Of a stretch of 64,000 nt of DNA, positions 24,201 to 35,955 are shown piece after piece. This DNA comes from Nansenia antarctica (taxonomy: Eukaryota; Chordata; Actinopteri; Argentiniformes; Microstomatidae): the NCBI GenBank assembly GCA_963989245.1, contig OZ022345.1:21085196-21149195 (forward strand), given 5' to 3'. Every line of letters starts with the position of its first letter. Position 1 is the stretch's first letter. A program made the translations under genes and the position numbers. The notes below the pieces were generated by a model. That model was given only the letters and a program-made list of their open reading frames with translations, had not been told where the DNA came from and searched no databases.

Positions 24201-27200
24201 ACAGGCCGCTTGGACACTTTCAGAACAGCTCTGTTAATGACTGAAAACAGCTCTCGAAGAGATTGTCAAAAGAGACTCTGAAAACGAAACGTTGATTACT
24301 TTTGAGCAAAAGGCTGCACACACGCAATTCAAGTTGCTCTGATTGTCATTTAGAGTAACATTATAGGATTATTCAACAACAAGTCAAAATGTGCTCGTGA
24401 AAGGCAGAAAACAACACTTTGATAGTTTGATATAACTTGAGAACGAATGCAAAAAACAGTCCACTCTAAGAACAGGCCGCTTGGACACTTTCAGAACAGC
24501 TCTGTTAATGACTGAAAACAGCTCTCGAAGAGATTGTCAAAAGAGACTCCGAAAACGAAACGTTGATCACTTTTGAGCAAAAGGCTGCACACACGTAATT
24601 CAAGTTGCTCTGATTGTCATTTAGAGTTACATTATAGGAGCATTCAGCAACAAGTCAAAATGTGCTCCAGAAAAGCAGAAAACAACACTGATAGAACTTG
24701 AGAACGAATGCAAAAACAGTCCACTCTCAGAACAGGCCGCTTGGACACTTTCAGAACAGCTCTGTTAATGACTGAAAACAGCTCTCGAAGAGATTGTCAA
24801 AAGAGACTCTGAAAACGAAACGTTGATTACTTTTGAGCAAAAGGCTGCACACACGCAATTCAAGTTGCTCTGATTGTCATTTAGAGTAACATTATAGGAT
24901 TATTCAACAACAAGTCAAAATGTGCTCGTGAAAGGCAGAAAACAACACTTTGATAGTTTGATATAACTTGAGAACGAATGCAAAAAACAGTCCACTCTAA
25001 GAACAGGCCGCTTGGACACTTTCAGAACAGCTCTGTTAATGACTGAAAACAGCTCTCGAAGAGATTGTCAAAAGAGACTCCGAAAACGAAACGTTGATCA
25101 CTTTTGAGCAAAAGGCTGCACACACGCAATTCAAGTTGCTCTGATTGTCATTTAGAGTTACATTATAGGATTATTCAACAACAAGTCAAAATGTGCTCGT
25201 GAAAGGCAGAAAACAACACTTTGATAGTTTGATATAACTTGAGAACGAATGCAAAAAACAGTCCACTCTAAGAACAGGCCGCTTGGACACTTTCAGAACA
25301 GCGCTGTTAATGACTGAAAACAGCTCTCGAAGAGATTGTCAAAAGAGACTCCGAAAAAGAAACTTTGATCACTTTTGAGCAAAAGGCTGCACACACGCAA
25401 TTCAAGTTGCTCTGATTGTCATTTAGAGTTACATTATAGGATTATTCAACAACAAGTCAAAATGTGCTCGTGAAAGGCAGAAAACAACACTTTGATAGTT
25501 TGATATAACTTGAGAACGAATGCAAAAAACAGTCCACTCTAAGAACAGGCCGCTTGGACACTTTCAGAACAGCTCTGTTAATGACTGAAAACAGCTCTCG
25601 AAGAGATTGTCAAAAGAGACTCCGAAAACGAAACGTTGATCACTTTTGAGCAAAAGGCTGCACACACGTAATTCAAGTTGCTCTGATTGTCATTTAGAGT
25701 TACATTATAGGAGCATTCAGCAACAAGTCAAAATGTGCTCCAGAAAAGCAGAAAACAACACTGATAGAACTTGAGAACGAATGCAAAAACAGTCCACTCT
25801 CAGAACAGGCCGCTTGGACACTTTCAGAACAGCTCTGTTAATGACTGAAAACAGCTCTCGAAGAGATTGTCAAAAGAGACTCTGAAAACGAAACGTTGAT
25901 TACTTTTGAGCAAAAGGCTGCACACACGCAATTCAAGTTGCTCTGATTGTCATTTAGAGTAACATTATAGGATTATTCAACAACAAGTCAAAATGTGCTC
26001 GTGAAAGGCAGAAAACAACACTTTGATAGTTTGATATAACTTGAGAACGAATGCAAAAAACAGTCCACTCTAAGAACAGGCCGCTTGGACACTTTCAGAA
26101 CAGCTCTGTTAATGACTGAAAACAGCTCTCGAAGAGATTGTCAAAAGAGACTCCGAAAACGAAACGTTGATCACTTTTGAGCAAAAGGCTGCACACACGC
26201 AATTCAAGTTGCTCTGATTGTCATTTAGAGTTACATTATAGGATTATTCAACAACAAGTCAAAATGTGCTCGTGAAAGGCAGAAAACAACACTTTGATAG
26301 TTTGATATAACTTGAGAACGAATGCAAAAAACAGTCCACTCTAAGAACAGGCCGCTTGGACACTTTCAGAACAGCTCTGTTAATGACTGAAAACAGCTCT
26401 CGAAGAGATTGTCAAAAGAGACTCCGAAAACGAAACGTTGATCACTTTTGAGCAAAAGGCTGCACACACGTAATTCAAGTTGCTCTGATTGTCATTTAGA
26501 GTTACATTATAGGAGCATTCAGCAACAAGTCAAAATGTGCTCCAGAAAAGCAGAAAACAACACTGATAGAACTTGAGAACGAATGCAAAAACAGTCCACT
26601 CTCAGAACAGGCCGCTTGGACACTTTCAGAACAGCTCTGTTAATGACTGAAAACAGCTCTCGAAGAGATTGTCAAAAGAGACTCTGAAAACGAAACGTTG
26701 ATTACTTTTGAGCAAAAGGCTGCACACACGCAATTCAAGTTGCTCTGATTGTCATTTAGAGTAACATTATAGGATTATTCAACAACAAGTCAAAATGTGC
26801 TCGTGAAAGGCAGAAAACAACACTTTGATAGTTTGATATAACTTGAGAACGAATGCAAAAAACAGTCCACTCTAAGAACAGGCCGCTTGGACACTTTCAG
26901 AACAGCTCTGTTAATGACTGAAAACAGCTCTCGAAGAGATTGTCAAAAGAGACTCCGAAAACGAAACGTTGATCACTTTTGAGCAAAAGGCTGCACACAC
27001 GCAATTCAAGTTGCTCTGATTGTCATTTAGAGTTACATTATAGGATTATTCAACAACAAGTCAAAATGTGCTCGTGAAAGGCAGAAAACAACACTTTGAT
27101 AGTTTGATATAACTTGAGAACGAATGCAAAAAACAGTCCACTCTAAGAACAGGCCGCTTGGACACTTTCAGAACAGCGCTGTTAATGACTGAAAACAGCT

Positions 27201-27381
27201 CTCGAAGAGATTGTCAAAAGAGACTCCGAAAACGAAACTTTGATCACTTTTGAGCAAAAGGCTGCACACACGCAATTCAAGTTGCTCTGATTGTCATTTA
27301 GAGTTACATTATAGGATTATTCAACAACAAGTCAAAATGTGCTCGTGAAAGGCAGAAAACAACACTTTGATAGTTTGATAT
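21226..27381. repeat. HOR core, expanded S1-L2-L3-L4 zone (23 monomers, 6,156 bp)
   Basis: Only S1v/S1, L2, L3 and L4/L4k occur here. Order: S1v 21226, L2 21487, L3 21757, L4k 22028, S1 22299, L2 22560, S1 22830, L2 23091, L3 23361, L4k 23632, S1 23903, L2 24164, S1 24434, L2 24695, L3 24965, L4k 25236, S1 25507, L2 25768, L3 26038, S1 26309, L2 26570, L3 26840, L4 27111. Lengths total 6,156 bp. A six-monomer unit (S1 L2 S1 L2 L3 L4k, 1,604 bp) is repeated in tandem at 22299-23902 and 23903-25506. The S1 at 23903 has AAAAGACAG. L4k (AAAAAGAAAC) first appears in this zone. Confidence 0.92.
22299..23902. repeat. Six-monomer unit, first copy (1,604 bp)
   Basis: S1, L2, S1, L2, L3, L4k. The copy at 23903-25506 differs at its first monomer (AAAAGACAG). 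The same order recurs from 39706 and 41308 with that marker, so the marked 6-mer exists in at least three places. Confidence 0.88.
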
Positions 27382-30300
27382 AACTTGAGAACGAATGCAA
27401 AAAACAGTCCACTCTAAGAACAGGCCGCTTGGACACTTTCAGAACAGCTCTGTTAATGACTGAAAACAGCTCTCGAAGAGATTGTCAAAAGAGACTCCGA
27501 AAACGAAACGTTGATCACTTTTGAGCAAAAGGCTGCACACACGTAATTAAAGTTGCTCTGATTGACATTTAGAGTTACATTATAGGAGCATTCAGCAACA
27601 AGTCAAAATGTGCTCCAGAAAAGCAGAAAACAACACTGATAGAACTTGAGAACGAATGCAAAAACAGTCCACTCTCAGAACAGGCCGCTTGGACACTTTC
27701 AGAACAGCTCTGTTAATGACTGAAAACAGCTCTCGAAGAGATTGTCAAAAGAGACTCTGAAAACGAAACGTTGATTACTTTTGAGCAAAAGGCTGCACAC
27801 ACGCAATTCAAGTTGCTCTGATTGTCATTTAGAGTAACATTATAGGATTATTCAACAACAAGTCAAAATGTGCTCGTGAAAGGCAGAAAACAACACTTTG
27901 ATAGTTTGATATAACTTGAGAACGAATGCAAAAAACAGTCCACTCTAAGAACAGGCCGCTTGGACACTTTCAGAACAGCTCTGTTAATGACTGAAAACAG
28001 CTCTCGAAGAGATTGTCAAAAGAGACTCCGAAAACGAAACGTTGATCACTTTTGAGCAAAAGGCTGCACACACGCAATTCAAGTTGCTCTGATTGTCATT
28101 TAGAGTTACATTATAGGAGCATTCAGCAACAAGTCAAAATGTGCTCCAGAAAAGCAGAAAACAACACTGATAGAACTTGAGAACGAATGCAAAAACAGTC
28201 CACTCTCAGAACAGGCCGCTTGGACACTTTCAGAACAGCTCTGTTAATGACTGAAAACAGCTCTCGAAGAGATTGTCAAAAGAGACTCTGAAAACGAAAC
28301 GTTGATTACTTTTGAGCAAAAGGCTGCACACACGCAATTCAAGTTGCTCTGATTGTCATTTAGAGTAACATTATAGGATTATTCAACAACAAGTCAAAAT
28401 GTGCTCGTGAAAGGCAGAAAACAACACTTTGATAGTTTGATATAACTTGAGAACGAATGCAAAAAACAGTCCACTCTAAGAACAGGCCGCTTGGACACTT
28501 TCAGAACAGCTCTGTTAATGACTGAAAACAGCTCTCGAAGAGATTGTCAAAAGAGACTCCGAAAACGAAACGTTGATCACTTTTGAGCAAAAGGCTGCAC
28601 ACACGCAATTCAAGTTGCTCTGATTGTCATTTAGAGTTACATTATAGGATTATTCAACAACAAGTCAAAATGTGCTCGTGAAAGGCAGAAAACAACACTT
28701 CGATAGTTTGATATAACTTGAGAACGAATGCAAAAAACAGTCCACTCTAAGAATAGGCCGCTTGGACACTTTCAGAACAGCTCTGTTAATGACTGAAAAC
28801 AGCTCTCGAAGAGATTGTCAAAAGAGACTCCGAAAACGAAACGTTGATCACTTTTGAGCAAAAGGCTGCACACACGCAATTCAAGTTGCTCTGATTGTCA
28901 TTTAGAGTTACATTATAGGATTATTCAACAACAAGTCAAAATGTGCTCGTGAAAGGCAGAAAACAACACTTTGATAGTTTGATATAACTTGAGAACGAAT
29001 GCAAAAAACTGTCCACTCTAAGAACAGGCCGCTTGGACACTTTCAGAACAGCTCTGTTAATGACTGAAAACAGCTCTCGAAGAGATTGTCAAAAGAGACT
29101 CTGAAAACGAAACGTTGATTAATTTTGAGCAAAAGGCTGCACACACGCAATTCAAGTTGCTCTGATTGTCATTTAGAGTAACATTATAGGATTATTCAAC
29201 AACAAGTCAAAATGTGCTCGTGAAAGGCAGAAAACAACACTTTGATAGTTTGATATACCTTGAGAACGAATGCAAAAAACAGTCCACTCTAAGAACAGGC
29301 CGCTTGGACACTTTCAGAACAGCTCTGTTAATGACTGAAAACAGCTCTCGAAGAGATTGTCAAAAGAGACTCTGAAAACGAAACGTTGATCACTTTTGAG
29401 CAAAAGGCTGCACACACGCAATTCAAGTTGCTCTGATTGTCATTTAGAGTTACATTATAGGATTATTCAACAACAAGTCAAAATGTGCTCGTGAAAGGCA
29501 GAAAACAACACTTTGATAGTTTGATATAACTTGAGAACGAATGCAAAAAACAGTCCACTCTAAGAACAGGCCGCTTGGACACTTTCAGAACAGCTCTGTT
29601 AATGACTGAAAACAGCTCTCGAAGAGATTGTCAAAAGAGACTCCGAAAACGAAACGTTGATCACTTTTGAGCAAAAGGCTGCACACACGCAATTCAAGTT
29701 GCTCTGATTGTCATTTAGAGTTACATTATAGGAGCATTCAGCAACAAGTCAAAATGTGCTCCAGAAAAGCAGAAAACAACACTGATAGAACTTGAGAACG
29801 AATGCAAAAAACAGTCCACTCTCAGAATAGGCCGCTTGGACACTTTCAGAACAGCTCTGTTAATGACTGAAAACAGCTCTCGAAGAGATTGTCAAAAGAG
29901 ACTCTGAAAACGAAACGTTGATCACTTTTGAGCAAAAGGCTGCACACACGCAATTCAAGTTGCTCTGATTGTCATTTAGAGTTACATTATAGGATTATTC
30001 AACAACAAGTCAAAATGTGCTCGTGAAAGGCAGAAAACAACACTTTGATAGTTTGATATAACTTGAGAACGAATGCAAAAAACACTCCACTCTAAGAACA
30101 GGCCGCTTGGACACTTTCAGAACAGCTCTGTTAATGACTGAAAACAGCTCTCGAAGAGATTGTCAAAAGAGACTCCGAAAACGAAACGTTGATCACTTTT
30201 GAGCAAAAGGCTGCACACACGCAATTCAAGTTGCTCTGATTGTCATTTAAAGTTACATTATAGGATTATTCAACAACAAGTTAAAATGTGCTCGTGAAAG

Positions 30301-31674
30301 GCAGAAAACAACACTTTGATAGTTTGATATAACTTGAGAACGAATGCAAAAAACAGTCCACTCTAAGAACAGGCCGCTTGGACACTTTCAGAACAGCGCT
30401 GTTAATGACTGAAAACAGCTCTCGAAGAGATTGTCAAAAGAGACTCCGAAAACGAAACTTTGATCACTTTTGAGCAAAAGGCTGCACACACGCAATTCAA
30501 GTTGCTCTGATTGTCATTTAGAGTTACATTATAGGATTATTCAACAACAAGTCAAAATGTGCTCGTGAAAGGCAGAAAACAACACTTTGATAGTTTGATA
30601 TAACTTGAGAACGAATGCAAAAAACAGTCCACTCTAAGAACAGGCCGCTTGGACACTTTCAGAACAGCTCTGTTAATGACTGAAAACAGCTCTCGAAGAG
30701 ATTGTCAAAAGAGACTCCGAAAACGAAACGTTGATCACTTTTGAGCAAAAGGCTGCACACACGTAATTCAAGTTGCTCTGATTGTCATTTAGAGTTACAT
30801 TATAGGAGCATTCAGCAACAAGTCAAAATGTGCTCCAGAAAAGCAGAAAACAACACTGATAGAACTTGAGAACGAATGCAAAAACAGTCCACTCTCAGAA
30901 CAGGCCGCTTGGACACTTTCAGAACAGCTCTGTTAATGACTGAAAACAGCTCTCGAAGAGATTGTCAAAAGAGACTCTGAAAACGAAACGTTGATTACTT
31001 TTGAGCAAAAGGCTGCACACACGCAATTCAAGTTGCTCTGATTGTCATTTAGAGTAACATTATAGGATTATTCAACAACAAGTCAAAATGTGCTCGTGAA
31101 AGGCAGAAAACAACACTTTGATAGTTTGATATAACTTGAGAACGAATGCAAAAAACAGTCCACTCTAAGAACAGGCCGCTTGGACACTTTCAGAACAGCT
31201 CTGTTAATGACTGAAAACAGCTCTCGAAGAGATTGTCAAAAGAGACTCCGAAAACGAAACGTTGATCACTTTTGAGCAAAAGGCTGCACACACGCAATTC
31301 AAGTTGCTCTGATTGTCATTTAGAGTTACATTATAGGATTATTCAACAACAAGTCAAAATGTGCTCGTGAAAGGCAGAAAACAACACTTTGATAGTTTGA
31401 TATAACTTGAGAACGAATGCAAAAAACAGTCCACTCTAAGAACAGGCCGCTTGGACACTTTCAGAACAGCGCTGTTAATGACTGAAAACAGCTCTCGAAG
31501 AGATTGTCAAAAGAGACTCCGAAAACGAAACTTTGATCACTTTTGAGCAAAAGGCTGCACACACGCAATTCAAGTTGCTCTGATTGTCATTTAGAGTTAC
31601 ATTATAGGATTATTCAACAACAAGTCAAAATGTGCTCGTGAAAGGCAGAAAACAACACTTTGATAGTTTGATAT
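27382..31674. repeat. HOR core, 16-mer copy 5 (4,293 bp)
   Basis: Same monomer order as copy 4 at an offset of 10,449 bp: S1v 27382, L2 27643, S0 27913, L2 28174, L3 28444, L5 28715, L6x 28986, L7 29257, S0 29528, L8 29789, L9 30060, L4 30331, S1 30602, L2 30863, L3 31133, L4 31404. It keeps copy 4's rare GATTAATTTTG and ACCTTGAG, and lacks copy 4's changes at 17043 and 17496. It has a private C at 28701 in the junction before L5. Confidence 0.92.
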
Positions 31675-33278
31675 AACTTGAGAACGAATGCAAAAAACAG
31701 TCCACTCTAAGAACAGGCCGCTTGGACACTTTCAGAACAGCTCTGTTAATGACTGAAAACAGCTCTCGAAGAGATTGTCAAAAGAGACTCCGAAAATGAA
31801 ACGTTGATCACTTTTGAGCAAAAGGCTGCACACACGTAATTAAAGTTGCTCTGATTGACATTTAGAGTTACATTATAGGAGCATTCAGCAACAAGTCAAA
31901 ATGTGCTCCAGAAAAGCAGAAAACAACACTGATAGAACTTGAGAACGAATGCAAAAACAGTCCACTCTCAGAACAGGCCGCTTGGACACTTTCAGAACAG
32001 CTCTGTTAATGACTGAAAACAGCTCTCGAAGAGATTGTCAAAAGAGACTCTGAAAACGAAACGTTGATTACTTTTGTGCAAAAGGCTGCACACACGCAAT
32101 TCAAGTTGCTCTGATTGTCATTTAGAGTAACATTATAGGATTATTCAACAACAAGTCAAAATGTGCTCGTGAAAGGCAGAAAACAACACTTTGATAGTTT
32201 GATATAACTTGAGAACGAATGCAAAAAACAGTCCACTCTAAGAACAGGCCGCTTGGACACTTTCAGAACAGCTCTGTTAATGACTGAAAACAGCTCTCGA
32301 AGAGATTGTCAAAAGAGACTCCGAAAACGAAACGTTGATCACTTTTGAGCAAAAGGCTGCACACACGCAATTCAAGTTGCTCTGATTGTCATTTAGAGTT
32401 ACATTATAGGATTATTCAACAACAAGTCAAAATGTGCTCGTGAAAGGCAGAAAACAACACTTTGATAGTTTGATATAACTTGAGAACGAATGCAAAAAAC
32501 AGTCCACTCTAAGAACAGGCCGCTTGGACACTTTCAGAACAGCGCTGTTAATGACTGAAAACAGCTCTCGAAGAGATTGTCAAAAGAGACTCCGAAAAAG
32601 AAACTTTGATCACTTTTGAGCAAAAGGCTGCACACACGCAATTCAAGTTGCTCTGATTGTCATTTAGAGTTACATTATAGGATTATTCAACAACAAGTCA
32701 AAATGTGCTCGTGAAAGGCAGAAAACAACACTTTGATAGTTTGATATAACTTGAGAACGAATGCAAAAAACAGTCCACTCTAAGAACAGGCCGCTTGGAC
32801 ACTTTCAGAACAGCTCTGTTAATGACTGAAAACAGCTCTCGAAGAGATTGTCAAAAGAGACTCCGAAAACGAAACGTTGATCACTTTTGAGCAAAAGGCT
32901 GCACACACGTAATTCAAGTTGCTCTGATTGTCATTTAGAGTTACATTATAGGAGCATTCAGCAACAAGTCAAAATGTGCTCCAGAAAAGCAGAAAACAAC
33001 ACTGATAGAACTTGAGAACGAATGCAAAAACAGTCCACTCTCAGAACAGGCCGCTTGGACACTTTCAGAACAGCTCTGTTAATGACTGAAAACAGCTCTC
33101 GAAGAGATTGTCAAAAGAGACTCTGAAAACGAAACGTTGATTACTTTTGAGCAAAAGGCTGCACACACGCAATTCAAGTTGCTCTGATTGTCATTTAGAG
33201 TAACATTATAGGATTATTCAACAACAAGTCAAAATGTGCTCGTGAAAGGCAGAAAACAACACTTTGATAGTTTGATAT
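31675..33278. repeat. HOR core, six monomers after copy 5
   Basis: S1v 31675, L2 31936, L3 32206, L4k 32477, S1 32748, L2 33009 (1,604 bp in total). This repeats 21226-22829 at an offset of 10,449 bp and is part of the large duplication. Differences seen are AAAATGAAAC at 31797 and TTTTGTGC at 32077. Confidence 0.9.
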
Positions 33279-35955
33279 AACTTGAGAACGAATGCAAAAA
33301 ACAGTCCACTCTAAGAACAGGCCGCTTGGACACTTTCAGAACAGCTCTGTTAATGACTGAAAACAGCTCTCGAAGAGATTGTCAAAAGAGACTCCGAAAA
33401 CGAAACGTTGATCACTTTTGAGCAAAAGGCTGCACACACGTAATTCAAGTTGCTCTGATTGTCATTTAGAGTTACATTATAGGAGCATTCAGCAACAAGT
33501 CAAAATGTGCTCCAGAAAAGCAGAAAACAACACTGATAGAACTTGAGAACGAATGCAAAAACAGTCCACTCTCAGAACAGGCCGCTTGGACACTTTCAGA
33601 ACAGCTCTGTTAATGACTGAAAACAGCTCTCGAAGAGATTGTCAAAAGAGACTCTGAAAACGAAACGTTGATTACTTTTGAGCAAAAGGCTGCACACACG
33701 CAATTCAAGTTGCTCTGATTGTCATTTAGAGTAACATTATAGGATTATTCAACAACAAGTCAAAATGTGCTCGTGAAAGGCAGAAAACAACACTTTGATA
33801 GTTTGATATAACTTGAGAACGAATGCAAAAAACAGTCCACTCTAAGAACAGGCCGCTTGGACACTTTCAGAACAGCTCTGTTAATGACTGAAAACAGCTC
33901 TCGAAGAGATTGTCAAAAGAGACTCCGAAAACGAAACGTTGATCACTTTTGAGCAAAAGGCTGCACACACGTAATTCAAGTTGCTCTGATTGTCATTTAG
34001 AGTTACATTATAGGAGCATTCAGCAACAAGTCAAAATGTGCTCCAGAAAAGCAGAAAACAACACTGATAGAACTTGAGAACGAATGCAAAAACAGTCCAC
34101 TCTCAGAACAGGCCGCTTGGACACTTTCAGAACAGCTCTGTTAATGACTGAAAACAGCTCTCGAAGAGATTGTCAAAAGAGACTCTGAAAACGAAACGTT
34201 GATTACTTTTGAGCAAAAGGCTGCACACACGCAATTCAAGTTGCTCTGATTGTCATTTAGAGTAACATTATAGGATTATTCAACAACAAGTCAAAATGTG
34301 CTCGTGAAAGGCAGAAAACAACACTTTGATAGTTTGATATAACTTGAGAACGAATGCAAAAAACAGTCCACTCTAAGAACAGGCCGCTTGGACACTTTCA
34401 GAACAGCTCTGTTAATGACTGAAAACAGCTCTCGAAGAGATTGTCAAAAGAGACTCCGAAAACGAAACGTTGATCACTTTTGAGCAAAAGGCTGCACACA
34501 CGCAATTCAAGTTGCTCTGATTGTCATTTAGAGTTACATTATAGGATTATTCAACAACAAGTCAAAATGTGCTCGTGAAAGGCAGAAAACAACACTTTGA
34601 TAGTTTGATATAACTTGAGAACGAATGCAAAAAACAGTCCACTCTAAGAACAGGCCGCTTGGACACTTTCAGAACAGCGCTGTTAATGACTGAAAACAGC
34701 TCTCGAAGAGATTGTCAAAAGAGACTCCGAAAAAGAAACTTTGATCACTTTTGAGCAAAAGGCTGCACACACGCAATTCAAGTTGCTCTGATTGTCATTT
34801 AGAGTTACATTATAGGATTATTCAACAACAAGTCAAAATGTGCTCGTGAAAGGCAGAAAACAACACTTTGATAGTTTGATATAACTTGAGAACGAATGCA
34901 AAAAACAGTCCACTCTAAGAACAGGCCGCTTGGACACTTTCAGAACAGCTCTGTTAATGACTGAAAACAGCTCTCGAAGAGATTGTCAAAAGAGACTCCG
35001 AAAACGAAACGTTGATCACTTTTGAGCAAAAGGCTGCACACACGTAATTCAAGTTGCTCTGATTGTCATTTAGAGTTACATTATAGGAGCATTCAGCAAC
35101 AAGTCAAAATGTGCTCCAGAAAAGCAGAAAACAACACTGATAGAACTTGAGAACGAATGCAAAAACAGTCCACTCTCAGAACAGGCCGCTTGGACACTTT
35201 CAGAACAGCTCTGTTAATGACTGAAAACAGCTCTCGAAGAGATTGTCAAAAGAGACTCTGAAAACGAAACGTTGATTACTTTTGAGCAAAAGGCTGCACA
35301 CACGCAATTCAAGTTGCTCTGATTGTCATTTAGAGTAACATTATAGGATTATTCAACAACAAGTCAAAATGTGCTCGTGAAAGGCAGAAAACAACACTTT
35401 GATAGTTTGATATAACTTGAGAACGAATGCAAAAAACAGTCCACTCTAAGAATAGGCCGCTTGGACACTTTCAGAACAGCTCTGTTAATGACTGAAAACA
35501 GCTCTCGAAGAGATTGTCAAAAGAGACTCCGAAAACGAAACGTTGATCACTTTTGAGCAAAAGGCTGCACACACGCAATTCAAGTTGCTCTGATTGTCAT
35601 TTAGAGTTACATTATAGGATTATTCAACAACAAGTCAAAATGTGCTCGTGAAAGGCAGAAAACAACACTTTGATAGTTTGATATAACTTGAGAACGAATG
35701 CAAAAAACTGTCCACTCTAAGAACAGGCCGCTTGGACACTTTCAGAACAGCTCTGTTAATGACTGAAAACAGCTCTCGAAGAGATTGTCAAAAGAGACTC
35801 TGAAAACGAAACGTTGATCACTTTTGAGCAAAAGGCTGCACACACGCAATTCAAGTTGCTCTGATTGTCATTTAGAGTAACATTATAGGATTATTCAACA
35901 ACAAGTCAAAATGTGCTCGTGAAAGGCAGAAAACAACACTTTGATAGTTTGATAT
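33279..35955. repeat. Ten-monomer HOR, copy a (2,677 bp)
   Basis: S1 33279, L2 33540, S1 33810, L2 34071, L3 34341, L4k 34612, S1 34883, L2 35144, L5 35414, L6x 35685. Lengths (3 x 261, 3 x 270, 4 x 271) total 2,677 bp. The L6x here has CTGTCC, CTGA, GATCAC and GTAAC. The unit joins the expanded S1-L2 blocks to the L5-L6x pair of the older HOR and lacks L8, L9 and L4 (GCGCTG without the AAAAAG change). Confidence 0.9.

Larger units (their letters stand above)
26167..33971. repeat. Large internal duplication, right copy (7,805 bp)
   Basis: Partner of 15718-23522. It carries private changes at 28701 (T to C), 31797 (AAAATGAAAC) and 32077 (TTTTGTGC), while the ancestral-looking bases at 27492 and 27945 are kept. 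The two copies are separated by about 2.6 kb of expanded S1-L2-L3-L4 sequence, so this is a direct, non-adjacent duplication that does not follow the 4-kb HOR period. Confidence 0.9.
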
